64,000 nt of DNA from the NCBI GenBank assembly GCA_963734665.1, contig CAVTIR010000004.1:1550001-1614000 (forward strand). Reading direction: 5' to 3'. Made by a program: the position numbers and the translations under genes. Source of the stretch: Trebonia sp963734665. Lineage in GTDB: Bacteria > Actinomycetota > Actinomycetes > Streptosporangiales > Streptosporangiaceae. The notes under the pieces were generated by a model. It was not told the DNA's origin. It saw only the letters and a list, made by a program, of their open reading frames with translations, and searched no databases. Positions 42,557 to 51,206 of the stretch are shown here, in pieces; the stretch's first letter is position 1; each line of letters opens with the position of its first letter.

Positions 42557-43711
42557 TCAGCGCTGTTTGCGGGTGACGGCGGTCGCGTCCGCGGGCCTGG
42601 CGGGCCACTGCGCCTCCGCGTGCGGGCTGGTCGGCTCGGCGAGGTAGCGCTTGCCGGACAGGCGCAGCAGGATGGCGTTGTCGCCGACGATCAGCCGGTC
42701 CCTGGTGCCCAGGTGGGTCTCCTGGTCGGCCGGGACGGGCTTGGCCGGGTCGAAGCCGCTGCCCGTCCACCGCTGCACCGTCGTCCCGTTCGTGGAGTTC
42801 AGGTCGATCACCGACAACCGCCAGTTCGCCGTCCCGGCGTCCGTGAGCCGCATCATCAGGTGCTGCCTGCTCACCGTGTCGATGGGGGACCGCCCGTCCC
42901 TGAGGTACCTGCCCTCGGCGTACATGGCCAGGTCGATGCCCTTGACCGAAGAGCCGCGGCCGACGATCACGGGGCAGTCCACCTCCAGGGGGAACCGCAT
43001 GATCTCCTCCTGCGTCTCCGGGTCGGCGACGACGACCTCGTGCAGCGCGGCCCGCGGGCCGAGCGCGACCAGGGGCCGGCTGCACGAGGGGCAGACCGCG
43101 CCGCCCTCCGGTGACACGCGGGGCCAGGCGAGTAGCTGCCCCTGCCACTGGGCGGCCTGCCTGCAGGACGTGTTCTCGCAGCTCCAGCGGATCTGCAGGA
43201 TCTTGCGGTGCGCCGGGTTCCTGGCATCGAGCTTGGCCGAGTAGCGCAGCACCTTCACCTCGCGCGCCTGCGAGACGTCCTGCGCGCTGCGCATCCTGAT
43301 GCCAAGCGGCGCCAGCCGGACGACGCCGTCGACCGTGTCCCAGGCGTGGAACCGCTCGGGTGACTGCTCGATCCACGGGTGCGCGGCGCGGTGGTCGATG
43401 TAGTGGTCGCGGGTGATGACGTGCAGGTCCTCCGCACGCGCGAGCCGCAGGACCTCGTCGTCGGCGACGGACGCGGTCCTGATGCCGCCGTCGCGCTTGA
43501 GCGCGAGGAAGGGGCGCGTGTCCGGACCGAGCACGCGCACGAGGGAGTCGTCGGCCACGAGCTCAAGCCGCGCTTCGCCGCCGTGCTGCTCCCGCCATGC
43601 GGTCATGACGAGGTCGAGCCGGTCCCAGACTGGGGCCTGCCGCCCGATCGGCGGCAGGTAGGGCGACCAGCAGACGTTTGAGACGTCAACAACCGCGTTC
43701 CAGCTTGCCAT
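42557..43711 (-). CDS. PIN-like nuclease, zinc-ribbon, FHA domain fusion
   Basis: The 384-residue protein has three parts. Residues 1-125 look like a PIN/NYN RNase fold: NAVVDVSNVCWSP (Asp9), LELVADDSLVRVL (Asp54-55), VADDEVLRLARAEDLHVITRDHYIDH (acidic pair near 94 and RD near 112). A middle segment has two Cys pairs, SCENTSC and VCPSC, likely a zinc ribbon. The C-terminal FHA domain has CPVIVGRGSSVKGIDL, VSRQHLMMRL and VIDLNSTNGTTV, the phosphothreonine-binding GR--S--RH--N-NGT set. This suggests an RNase or nucleic-acid protein controlled by Ser/Thr kinases. Function is inference. Confidence 0.75.
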   Translation of the reverse strand: MASWNAVVDVSNVCWSPYLPPIGRQAPVWDRLDLVMTAWREQHGGEARLELVADDSLVRVLGPDTRPFLALKRDGGIRTASVADDEVLRLARAEDLHVITRDHYIDHRAAHPWIEQSPERFHAWDTVDGVVRLAPLGIRMRSAQDVSQAREVKVLRYSAKLDARNPAHRKILQIRWSCENTSCRQAAQWQGQLLAWPRVSPEGGAVCPSCSRPLVALGPRAALHEVVVADPETQEEIMRFPLEVDCPVIVGRGSSVKGIDLAMYAEGRYLRDGRSPIDTVSRQHLMMRLTDAGTANWRLSVIDLNSTNGTTVQRWTGSGFDPAKPVPADQETHLGTRDRLIVGDNAILLRLSGKRYLAEPTSPHAEAQWPARPADATAVTRKQR

Positions 43712-43773
43712 CGCGAAAATCGTAAGCCAGCGTTCACCGCAACGCTACAAGCTCGGGAAGCTCAAATGGCGAA

Positions 43774-45240
43774 TCAGACGCTAGCGAGGACCTTGACCGC
43801 CGTGGCGAGGTCGTCCGGGGGAAGGGTGAAGGCCAGCCGGAGCCACGGCGAGCGCTCGGCGGACACCGAGAGGAGACGGCCGGGCACGACCGCGATGCCG
43901 CGCCGCAGCGCCGCCTGGGTGAACCCGCCGGAGTCGGCGTCGCCCGGGCGGCGGGCCCAGATGGTCAGCCCGCCGGCCGGCGCCGACCAGGTCCAGTCGG
44001 GCAGGTGCGCGCCGAGGGCGGCCGCCAAGGCGGCGTACCGCTGCCTTGCCCAGCCGGCCCGGTAGGTGATGATCTGCTCGTGCGACGAGCGGATCAGCGC
44101 CGCGACGAGACCCTGGGCGAACGCCGGTGAGCCCAGGTCGGTCGCGGCCTTGGCGGCGGCCAGCCGCGCGATGATCCCCTCGGGGGCCCGCACCCACCCG
44201 ATGCGCAGGCCGCCCCAGTACGTCTTGGAGAGTGAGCCGACGGTCACCACGTTCGGCAGCCGGGGCGCGAGCGCGGCCAGCGGCGGCGGCCCGTCCATCA
44301 CGCCCTCGGCCCCGGACCCGTTAGCACTGAGCGGCAGTTCGGCGGTGGTCATGTCGTCAATGAACGTGATGTCCGGATGCCGCTCGGCCAGGGCAACTAC
44401 CTCATGGCGCTCGGCGGCCGGCAGCACAAGGCCGGTCGGGTTCTGGTAGGTGGGAATCAGGTAGACGAGGGCGGGCCGGTGCAAGGCCACCGCGCTGGCC
44501 AGTCGCCCCATGTCGCCGGGCGGCACGCCGACCGGCCGGGCGCCGCTGCGGTGCAGCGCGTCGATGAACCCCGGGTAGGTCGGGTCCTCGGTCACGACGG
44601 CGTGCCCCGGCGCTACCTCGCAGCGCAGCAGCAGGTCGAGGGCCTGCATCGCGCCCGTCGTGATGAGCACCTGGTCGGCCGTGGTGGGGATGCCGTGGAA
44701 CGTGGTGAGCATCCACGCGATCGCCGCGCGCAGGTCAGGCTGCCCGTAGGGAAGGTAGCCGGTGCCACGTGTAAGCAGGATCCGTTCGGACTCATTCAAG
44801 ACGTCGCCGGGGGAGAGCAGCATGGCCGCGACCTGGGGGGCGCAGTCGACCGCGGCGACGGACAGGTCGAACGGCGGCGCGGCGGATAGCAGCCCGGTGA
44901 AGAACCCGTTCGCGCGGTGCACCGCGGCGGGCGTGGTGCGGTGCGGTACGAGCCGGGTGCCCGAGCCCTGGCGGCTCGCCGCCATGCCCTCGTCGCGGAG
45001 CACCTGGTAGGCGAGCGCGACCGTGTTCCGCGATACCGACAGGGCCGCGGCGAGGGCGCGCTCCGGCGGCAGTCGGACGCCCGCGGACAGTTCCCCGGTG
45101 TCGGCCAGGCGGCCGATCCGTCCGGCGAGCAGCCGGTACAGCGCGCCGTCGGCGGTCGGCCAGCGGCCGAGGAGGTCGGCGAGGGCCTGCGGGCTGATGA
45201 CGAGAGCCTGGTCCACTTCGATGTTAATTGGCACTGTCAT
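43774..45240 (-). CDS. MocR-type regulator (GntR HTH plus aminotransferase domain)
   Basis: The 488-residue protein has an N-terminal winged helix (LYRLLAGRIGRLADTGELSAGVRLPPERALAAALSVSRNTVALAYQVLRDEGMAASRQGSGTRL, about 34-97) and a fold-type I aminotransferase domain (about 130-480). The domain includes GTGYLPYGQPDLRAAIAWML, LVYLIPTYQNPTGLVLP, and the PLP lysine in VVTVGSLSKTYWGGLRIGWVRAP. MocR proteins use PLP or amino-acid adducts as signals. A palindrome covers its own start codon, so it is probably autoregulated and may also control the divergent MgtE-N/CBS gene. Confidence 0.92.
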   Translation of the reverse strand: MTVPINIEVDQALVISPQALADLLGRWPTADGALYRLLAGRIGRLADTGELSAGVRLPPERALAAALSVSRNTVALAYQVLRDEGMAASRQGSGTRLVPHRTTPAAVHRANGFFTGLLSAAPPFDLSVAAVDCAPQVAAMLLSPGDVLNESERILLTRGTGYLPYGQPDLRAAIAWMLTTFHGIPTTADQVLITTGAMQALDLLLRCEVAPGHAVVTEDPTYPGFIDALHRSGARPVGVPPGDMGRLASAVALHRPALVYLIPTYQNPTGLVLPAAERHEVVALAERHPDITFIDDMTTAELPLSANGSGAEGVMDGPPPLAALAPRLPNVVTVGSLSKTYWGGLRIGWVRAPEGIIARLAAAKAATDLGSPAFAQGLVAALIRSSHEQIITYRAGWARQRYAALAAALGAHLPDWTWSAPAGGLTIWARRPGDADSGGFTQAALRRGIAVVPGRLLSVSAERSPWLRLAFTLPPDDLATAVKVLASV

Positions 45241-45252
45241 AACAGTGCCAAT
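45227..45252. promoter_or_regulatory. MocR operator palindrome over the regulator start
   Basis: Arms ATTGGCACTGT and ACAGTGCCAAT (11 bp, perfect) flank a 4-base centre, and the regulator's start codon lies in the centre. The same 11-bp half occurs once at 63520-63530, just upstream of the second MocR gene. Confidence 0.7.
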
Positions 45253-45395
45253 GATGCCAGATTGGCGCCGTCCTCACCCCTGTTTTCTTGATAAATCGCG
45301 TTGGTCGGCGTGCTCGCCGCCTTCTATCGGTCGCACTCCGCGCCGAAATCTCAGGGCAGCGCAACCGTCCTGGCGATGAGGCTAATAATGGTCGC

Positions 45396-46640
45396 GTGAC
45401 CTCTACTGCGGAATCGCCAGGACGCGCCACCGGGCCCGATACGCAGGTCTTCACTGCCCGCCTCACCGGGCGGCCGCTCCTCGACAGTGACGGGCTCGCC
45501 ATCGGCCGGGTCCGCGACGTGGTCATATGGCCCGTCGCTGGTGCCGAGCCGCCGCGCGCGCTCGGCCTCGTCGTCCAGCTGCGCCGAAGGCAGATCTTCG
45601 TCCCCTTCGGCCGGATCAAGGACCTGTCGGCCGAAGGGGCGCAGCTGCTCGGGGGCACCGTTGACCTCGACCCCTTCACCAAGCGGACCGGGGAAATCCT
45701 GGCCAGCAGCCTCTACGGCCGGCGCACCGCGGCAGGAGCGGTGGCCGACGTGGCCATCTTCCACCTGGAGCTGGAGCGGGGCCGCTGGCAGGTCAGCGCC
45801 CTCGCTGTCACCAAGGGACGGCTGCTCCGCGCACGCGGGCCGGAGATCGTCCCCTGGGAGGAGTGTCGCGAGCTGTTCGAGCCTGGCCCCCTGGCGGAGC
45901 AGCTCGCCAGCCTGCGAGAGATGGCCCCCGCCGACCTGGCCAGCGCGTTCGGTGCGCTGCCGCCGGCCAGGCGCAGCCAGCTCGCCGCCGCCCTCGACGA
46001 CCAGGAGCTGGCCGACTTGCTCGAGGAGATGCCGGAGGAGGACCAGGTCCGGCTGCTCGACAGCCTCGAGAGCGTCGAGCGCAGCGCCGATGTCGTCGAG
46101 GAGATGCAACCCGACGACGCCGCCGACCTGCTCGCCGAGCTGCCCGCCGAGCAGCGAGAACGCCTGCTCACGGCGATGCGGGCGGTGCGGGCCGACGACG
46201 TGCGCCGCCTGCTCCGTTACGACAAGGCCACCGCCGGCGGCCTGATGACCTCCCAACCGCTCGTCTTCGCCCCGGACGCGCCCGTGGCCGAGGTCCTGGC
46301 CCGCGTGCGGGACAGCGACGTCCTGGCGACGACGGCCGCGCAGGTCTACGTGTGCGAGCCGCCCACACTGACCCCGACAGGCCGCTATCTCGGCAGCGTC
46401 GGGTTCCAGCGGCTGCTGCGCCGCGCCCCGTCCATCCCCGTCGGGGAGTGCATCGAGGCCCGCGTCTTCGTCCGGCCCGACCTGCCGCAGGCCGAGCTGG
46501 CCGCCCGGCTGGCCGCCTATAACCTCATCGGGGTCGCGGTGTGCGACAGCGCCGGCCGGCTTGTCGGCGCGGTCACCGTCGACGACGTGCTCGACCACCT
46601 GCTGCCGGCGGACTGGCGGCGGACGGAAGGAAGCGGCTGA
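45396..46640 (+). CDS. MgtE N-terminal/CBS domain protein without a channel domain
   Basis: The 414-residue cytosolic protein contains PRC-barrel-like repeats (about 15-150: FTARLTGRPLLDSDGLAIGRVRDVVIWPV and a second copy near 100). An MgtE intracellular superhelix follows (LASLREMAPADLASAFGALPPARRSQLAAALDDQELADLLEEMPEEDQVRLLDSL..DDAADLLAELPAEQRERLL), then a pair of CBS modules (YDKATAGGLMTSQPLVFAPDAPVAEVLARV.., ending LIGVAVCDSAGRLVGAVTVDDVLDHLLP). The MgtE membrane domain is absent, so it is not itself a Mg channel; it may sense Mg or nucleotides. GTG start; its stop overlaps the DUF1003 ATG (TGATG). Confidence 0.88.
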   Translation: MTSTAESPGRATGPDTQVFTARLTGRPLLDSDGLAIGRVRDVVIWPVAGAEPPRALGLVVQLRRRQIFVPFGRIKDLSAEGAQLLGGTVDLDPFTKRTGEILASSLYGRRTAAGAVADVAIFHLELERGRWQVSALAVTKGRLLRARGPEIVPWEECRELFEPGPLAEQLASLREMAPADLASAFGALPPARRSQLAAALDDQELADLLEEMPEEDQVRLLDSLESVERSADVVEEMQPDDAADLLAELPAEQRERLLTAMRAVRADDVRRLLRYDKATAGGLMTSQPLVFAPDAPVAEVLARVRDSDVLATTAAQVYVCEPPTLTPTGRYLGSVGFQRLLRRAPSIPVGECIEARVFVRPDLPQAELAARLAAYNLIGVAVCDSAGRLVGAVTVDDVLDHLLPADWRRTEGSG

Positions 46641-47164
46641 TGGCCCGGTTCACACCCTTGCGCGCTGTCGGCGACAGGAACGACCTGTCGATCCCGAAGG
46701 GCGCCCCCGTGCGCGGGTCGCTGTACGACGCGGACTCGTTCGGCCGGTTCTCCGAGGGCCTGGCCCGGTTCCTCGGCACCGGCAAGTACCTGGTCGGCCA
46801 GACGTTGCTCGTGATCGGCTGGATCATCCTCAACGTCATCGCGGGGATCCACCACTGGGACCCGTACCCGTTCATCTTGCTCAACCTGGCCTTCTCCACC
46901 CAGGCCGCGTACGCCGCCCCGCTGATCCTGCTCGCACAGAACCGGCAGGACGAGCGCGACCGGGCCAACATCCAGCGGGACCGTGACGTCGCCGCCCGCA
47001 CTCAGGCCGACACCGAGTACCTGGCCCGCGAGCTGGCCGCTGTCCGCCTCGCCCTCAGCGACGTGGTCACCAACCAGGACCTGGCCGACCAGTTGGAGCA
47101 CCTGGCGAAGCTCATCGCTGACAGGGAAGCCACTCGAGTGGATGTGCCACCGGTGCGGCTATAG
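46640..47164 (+). CDS. DUF1003 membrane protein
   Basis: The 174-residue protein has two membrane segments near residues 52-72 (YLVGQTLLVIGWIILNVIAG) and 80-105 (YPFILLNLAFSTQAAYAAPLILLAQ). The DUF1003 signature NRQDERDRANIQRDRDVAARTQADTEYLARELAAVR follows and forms a cytosolic coiled-coil-like helix. Function of the family is unknown. The coupling to an MgtE-N/CBS protein suggests the pair work together, possibly with the soluble sensor docking on this membrane protein. Confidence 0.88.
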   Translation: MARFTPLRAVGDRNDLSIPKGAPVRGSLYDADSFGRFSEGLARFLGTGKYLVGQTLLVIGWIILNVIAGIHHWDPYPFILLNLAFSTQAAYAAPLILLAQNRQDERDRANIQRDRDVAARTQADTEYLARELAAVRLALSDVVTNQDLADQLEHLAKLIADREATRVDVPPVRL

Positions 47165-47192
47165 CGGACACCAATGGCACGTCCACGCAACC

Positions 47193-48848
47193 TCACGCCT
47201 GGTTGAGCATTTCGCGGAGAGTGTCCTTGCGGATCTTGCCGGAGGCGGTCTGCGGGAAGGTATCGGTGACCAGCCAGCGGGCCGGGACCTTCTCGGCGGC
47301 CAGACGGTCGCGGCAGTACTCCGCGAGTTCGGCGGCCAGGGCATCGCCTGCCACGCTAGCGCGGGCCGGGCGGATCGCGGCGCCGACCACCTCGCCGTAG
47401 TAGCCGTCGGGGATGCCGAGGACCGACGCGTCGGCGACCGCCGGGTGCGCGATGAGCACTTCCTCGATCTCGCGGGGGTAGATGTTCTCGCCGCCGCGGA
47501 TGATCATCTCCTTGAGGCGGCCGGCGATCCGCAGGTAGCCACGGTCGTCCATCGAGCCGAGGTCGCCGGTGTGCAGCCAGCCGTCGGCGTCGACGGCCGC
47601 GGCGGTCGCCTCCGGCGCGTTCAGGTAGCCGCGCATCACGAGGTAGCCGCGCGTGCAGATCTCGCCGATCTCCCCGCAGCGCGCGGTCTCGTTGGTGCGC
47701 AGGCTGGCGATCCGCGTTTCCGTGTGCGGCAGCGGGCACCCCAGGGTCTCCGCCCGGTCGTCGGCCGAGTCGGCGGCCGTCGCCATGGAGATCACGCAGC
47801 CCGCCTCGGTCTGCGCGAAGGCGATTAGATACGTCAGGCCGAGCGTGGCCTCGGCCTGACGAGCCAGGGCGGGCGGGGAGACCGCGCCGCCGGTCAGCAC
47901 GCGCCGTAGCGACGAGACATCGCGCTTGGCCAGGTCGGGATGGCCGAGGAGGGCCATGAGCATGGTCGGCACGCCGCACAGGACGGTGACCCGGTGCGTC
48001 TCGATGAGCTGCAGCTCCAGGGCGGGGGAGAAGCGGGGCATGAGCACGTGGGTGGCGGTGGCCTGGACCGGGCCGAGGGTGAACAGCGCGCTGCCGCCCA
48101 CGTGGAACATCGGCATCGGGTTGATCTCAACGTCGTCGGGTCCGACGTCGGCGGTCTCAAAGGTCAGCCGCGCGTTGTTAGTCAGGCCCCGGTGGGTGAG
48201 CACCGCGCCCTTAGGCCTGCCCGTGGTGCCGGAGGTGTAGATCACCTGCGCCGGGCTAGACGGGGCGACGTCGGGGAGCGACTGCTCCGCCGCCGCTCGG
48301 GTAGTGCCCGCCGCCGTGAACGCGTCCCATTCGCTGAACGACACCACGTCGCGCAGCCTGGGCAGGCGGCCGCGGACCTCGGCGAGGACGGCGTGCATGT
48401 CACGCTGCTGGAACCGGTCGGCGAGGAACAGGCCGTCCGCCTCGGAGTGGCGGAGCACATAGGCGAGCTCATCTCCCTGGTAGGCCGGGTTGACCGTGAC
48501 CAGGGTCAGCCCGGCGAGCGCGGCGGCGAACTCAAGGATGACCCACTCGGGGCTGTTCTGTGCCCAGACCGCGACCCGCTCCCCGGGCACGAACCTGGTG
48601 AGCAGCGCCCGGGCGGCACTCTCGGCGTCCGCGAGGAGTTCGGCGTAGGTCCACTGGCAGCGGTCCGGGCGGTCCGGGTCGCCGTCGATCAGTGCGGTCT
48701 TGTCCGGGGCACGCCCGGCTGCGTCGCGGAGGATCGAGCCGATGGTGGTCTCGCGGATACCCCCGGCGGTGGTGCTTGCGGGCCAGTAGGCACTGGCCAG
48801 CGGGGTGATGGTCTGCGAAAGCTCAGGCACGGCGCGCTCCGGTGACAC
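47193..48848 (-). CDS. AMP-dependent acyl-CoA ligase
   Basis: The 551-residue ANL enzyme has the P-loop VIYTSGTTGRPKGAVLTHRGL near 215, AFAQTEAG (A5), GYLVMRGYLNAPEAT, DGWLHTGDLGSMDDRGYLRIAGRLKEMIIRGGENIYPREIEEVL and the catalytic Lys in FPQTASGKIRKDTLREML. It activates a fatty or other carboxylic acid to acyl-AMP and then CoA ester. GTG 48828-48830 with GGAG 6 bases upstream (MPELSQTI..) is a better start than the GTG at the listed end. The chain-length preference cannot be read by eye. Confidence 0.9.
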   Translation of the reverse strand: MSPERAVPELSQTITPLASAYWPASTTAGGIRETTIGSILRDAAGRAPDKTALIDGDPDRPDRCQWTYAELLADAESAARALLTRFVPGERVAVWAQNSPEWVILEFAAALAGLTLVTVNPAYQGDELAYVLRHSEADGLFLADRFQQRDMHAVLAEVRGRLPRLRDVVSFSEWDAFTAAGTTRAAAEQSLPDVAPSSPAQVIYTSGTTGRPKGAVLTHRGLTNNARLTFETADVGPDDVEINPMPMFHVGGSALFTLGPVQATATHVLMPRFSPALELQLIETHRVTVLCGVPTMLMALLGHPDLAKRDVSSLRRVLTGGAVSPPALARQAEATLGLTYLIAFAQTEAGCVISMATAADSADDRAETLGCPLPHTETRIASLRTNETARCGEIGEICTRGYLVMRGYLNAPEATAAAVDADGWLHTGDLGSMDDRGYLRIAGRLKEMIIRGGENIYPREIEEVLIAHPAVADASVLGIPDGYYGEVVGAAIRPARASVAGDALAAELAEYCRDRLAAEKVPARWLVTDTFPQTASGKIRKDTLREMLNQA

Positions 48849-48923
48849 TCGGCCAGGCCGGCTGCGGGGCGGAAGCCTGGTTACCAGCCGCGTCCCCAGA
48901 CCCGCGCCACGGCATGCTCGCCC

Positions 48924-48953
48924 TAACGCTACAGGGATGCGGCCCTAGCGTTA
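48924..48953. promoter_or_regulatory. Inverted repeat upstream of the acyl-CoA ligase gene
   Basis: TAACGCTA and TAGCGTTA arms are separated by 14 bases, about 75 bases upstream of the ligase start. The size fits a TetR-type operator. A 9-bp direct repeat (TGTCGGACT at 48967 and 48998) lies further upstream. Confidence 0.4.
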
Positions 48954-49138
48954 AGTGACACTTTCCTGTCGGACTTGTTGCCCGCTGTGTAGAACAATGT
49001 CGGACTATATTGACTACTGTCGCCGGTTCGCGGGGTCGTTCTCGCCGATCCCTACTGGGGTGCGAAGGTCGCGGACGGGCAGGCTCGCGGAGATCCGCCC
49101 TTACGACAAGTCCGCCGACTCCTGCCTGTCCTGACGCG

Positions 49139-49597
49139 CTACGTGTTCTGGCGCTGCCTCGCGAGCTGCCGGTGCAGCGGCGGCATGCCCGCGGGCAGCT
49201 TGTCGAGGGTGAACAGCCGGGCTTCGAGGATCTCGCGGCCGTCGAGCACGATGCCGTCGACGCCGCCGACGAGCGCGGCCTCGTAGTACACCTCGACCCG
49301 GTAACGGAAGCCGCTGCGCAGCTCAAGCAGCCGTCCGACCTGGACCGTCAGCCCGGTCTCCTCGCGGACCTCCCGGACGACCGTCTCCTGGAACGTCTCG
49401 CCGCGTTCCGCGAACCCGCTGGGAAACCCCCACTGCCCCTCGGCGGGCCACAGCCGGTGCCGGAGCAGGAGCACCCGCCCGTCCGCGGCCCGGACGACCC
49501 CGGTGACCCCGACGCCGAACCGCGCGTGCAGCCGCCACGCCAGCCACCCTTGCAGCGGCCCGGCAGCCCGCCAGATCCGGACCAGCAGGTCATCCAC
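49139..49597 (-). CDS. NUDIX hydrolase
   Basis: The about 152-residue protein carries a full Nudix box GFAERGETFQETVVREVREETGL (G-x5-E-x7-REUxEExGU) near residues 65-87, after GVVRAADGRVLLLRHRLWPAEGQWGFPS. The substrate, a nucleoside diphosphate linked to X, is not evident. The first 25 residues (LLVRIWRAAGPLQGWLAWRLHARF) are an amphipathic helix often seen in actinobacterial family members. GTG 49597 is chosen; TTG 49612 is also possible. It overlaps the end of the small upstream gene. Confidence 0.88.
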   Translation of the reverse strand: MDDLLVRIWRAAGPLQGWLAWRLHARFGVGVTGVVRAADGRVLLLRHRLWPAEGQWGFPSGFAERGETFQETVVREVREETGLTVQVGRLLELRSGFRYRVEVYYEAALVGGVDGIVLDGREILEARLFTLDKLPAGMPPLHRQLARQRQNT

Positions 49598-49796
49598 CGG
49601 CGACCGCCCCAAGGGCCCGTGCCATCGTGACCGACGCCTCCAGGGTCAGCCCTGCCTCGGCCCGGCCGGTTAGCCGCTGCCGCAGTTCCGCGTCGAATCC
49701 CCGGCGCACGTCCTGCGGCCAGCTCAGCGATGTCACCTGGGTATTCTCCACGCGCCGCCGGTCCTGCTCCGCCTCGCCTTCAGATTTCAGGGTCAC
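49590..49796 (-). CDS. Small (68-residue) protein upstream of NUDIX gene
   Basis: Opens at GTG 49794-49796: MTLKSEGEAEQDRRRVENTQVTSLSWPQDVRRGFDAELRQRLTG.., charged and helical, with no recognised family. It overlaps the NUDIX start by 8 bases, suggesting coupling. The 49797-50160 stretch beyond it holds no gene I can support. Confidence 0.45.
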   Translation of the reverse strand: MTLKSEGEAEQDRRRVENTQVTSLSWPQDVRRGFDAELRQRLTGRAEAGLTLEASVTMARALGAVAGG

Positions 49797-50160
49797 CCCA
49801 GCACAATAGGGGACGGCGGCCCGGCTCGGCGCCGTTGCCGCTGTACCAGCTAGTACGCGAATTCCGAGCCGCGCAACGTGTTCGTCACCATCCGGCCCGT
49901 CCCGGCAGCACGCCGCCCAAGCGGACGAGCCAGGCAAACGGCACGCGGCGCCCCAGTTCCCCGCAGACATGTACCGAGTTTGAGTTTGGGTGGGACGAAC
50001 CGTCATTAACCGGGCGGGTTCATGGGCAAAGTCGGTATACCTGGCCCGAGGGTGCCTTTTTCGCGATGGCCGGCGGGAACCCGATGATGTCGAGCCAGCC
50101 GGATCGTCTAGCAGGTGAAGGCAGCCGACGATGGGCGTCCTGCCGACGGGAGGGACCGTG

Positions 50161-51009
50161 ATGACGACGAAAGGACTGCGGACGCTGCTCACCGGGCGGG
50201 GCCTGGTGGAGTCGCCGCGCTGGCACGGGGATCGGCTGTACTTCTCCGACTGGTCCGCTGGCGAGGTGCTCACGGTGGGGCCCGACGGCCGTGGCGAGAT
50301 CATCGCGAGCGTGAAGTCGCTGCCGCTCTGCACGGCCTGGCTCTCCGATGGCCGCCTCGTCATCGTCTCGTCGCAAGAAGGCCTGCTGTTGCGCATGGAA
50401 CCCGGCGGTTCCCTGGTCACACATGCGAACCTCGGGCGTCCCGGCTGGAACGACATCGTGGCCGACGGCCGGGGCAACATTTACGTCAACGGTCCGGGCT
50501 TCAACCCGACAGCCGGCGAAGCGTTCCGGCCGGGCGGGGTGTGCCACGTGGCACCGGACGGCACGGTCCGCCGGGTGGCCGACGACATCGCCTTCCCGAA
50601 CGGCATGGCGGTGACCGCCGACAACGGGGCGCTGATCGTCGCCGACTCCTACCGCCACCAACTCGTCGCCTTCGACATCGCCAGTGACGGCAGCCTCTCC
50701 GGGCGCCGGACCTGGGCAGACCTGGGTGACGCCGCACCGGACGGCATCTGCGCCGACGCGGAGAACGCCGTCTGGTACGCCGAGGTCCCAGGCAAGCGGT
50801 GCGTTCGCGTCGCCGAAGGCGGTGCGGAGCTGCAAACGGTGCCCCTGGACCGAGGCGGCTTCGCCTGCGTCCTGGGCGGCCCGGAGCGCAGGACCCTGTT
50901 CATCACGGCCGCCGAATGGCGTGGCATGACCGAGGCCCAGATGGTGACCCCGGGCAGCGGCCAGGTCCTCGCTATCGACGTCGACATCCCGGGCGCGGGC
51001 TGGCCCTGA
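50161..51009 (+). CDS. SMP-30/gluconolactonase-family lactonase
   Basis: The 282-residue six-bladed propeller shows LVESPRWHGDRLYFSDWSAGEVL (metal Glu in VESP), RPGWNDIVADGRGNIYVNG (Asn/Asp ligands), IAFPNGMAVTADNGALIVADSYRHQLVAFDI and AAPDGICADAENAVWYAE (Asp ligand). These are the divalent-metal site residues of the SMP-30 family, which opens sugar or other lactones. Cytosolic, with no signal peptide. GGGAGG lies 7 bases before ATG. Substrate unknown; gluconate kinase is present elsewhere in the window, but not linked. Confidence 0.88.
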   Translation: MTTKGLRTLLTGRGLVESPRWHGDRLYFSDWSAGEVLTVGPDGRGEIIASVKSLPLCTAWLSDGRLVIVSSQEGLLLRMEPGGSLVTHANLGRPGWNDIVADGRGNIYVNGPGFNPTAGEAFRPGGVCHVAPDGTVRRVADDIAFPNGMAVTADNGALIVADSYRHQLVAFDIASDGSLSGRRTWADLGDAAPDGICADAENAVWYAEVPGKRCVRVAEGGAELQTVPLDRGGFACVLGGPERRTLFITAAEWRGMTEAQMVTPGSGQVLAIDVDIPGAGWP

Positions 51010-51206
51010 CACTCTCACGCCGGCGTGGCCGGCCCGTGGGCCGAGGTGCTTGAATCGGGATTTAATGCGTGACCAGCAAAAACATCCCGTTATGTATGCC
51101 GATGTTCGATGATTATCTATCTTTCCCCGTGTGCGCGCCCGGTGCTTGACTCGGGCCAGGCGCAAGCCGCAGTACGACAACGACGTCCTGCCAGGGGGGC
51201 AAACTC

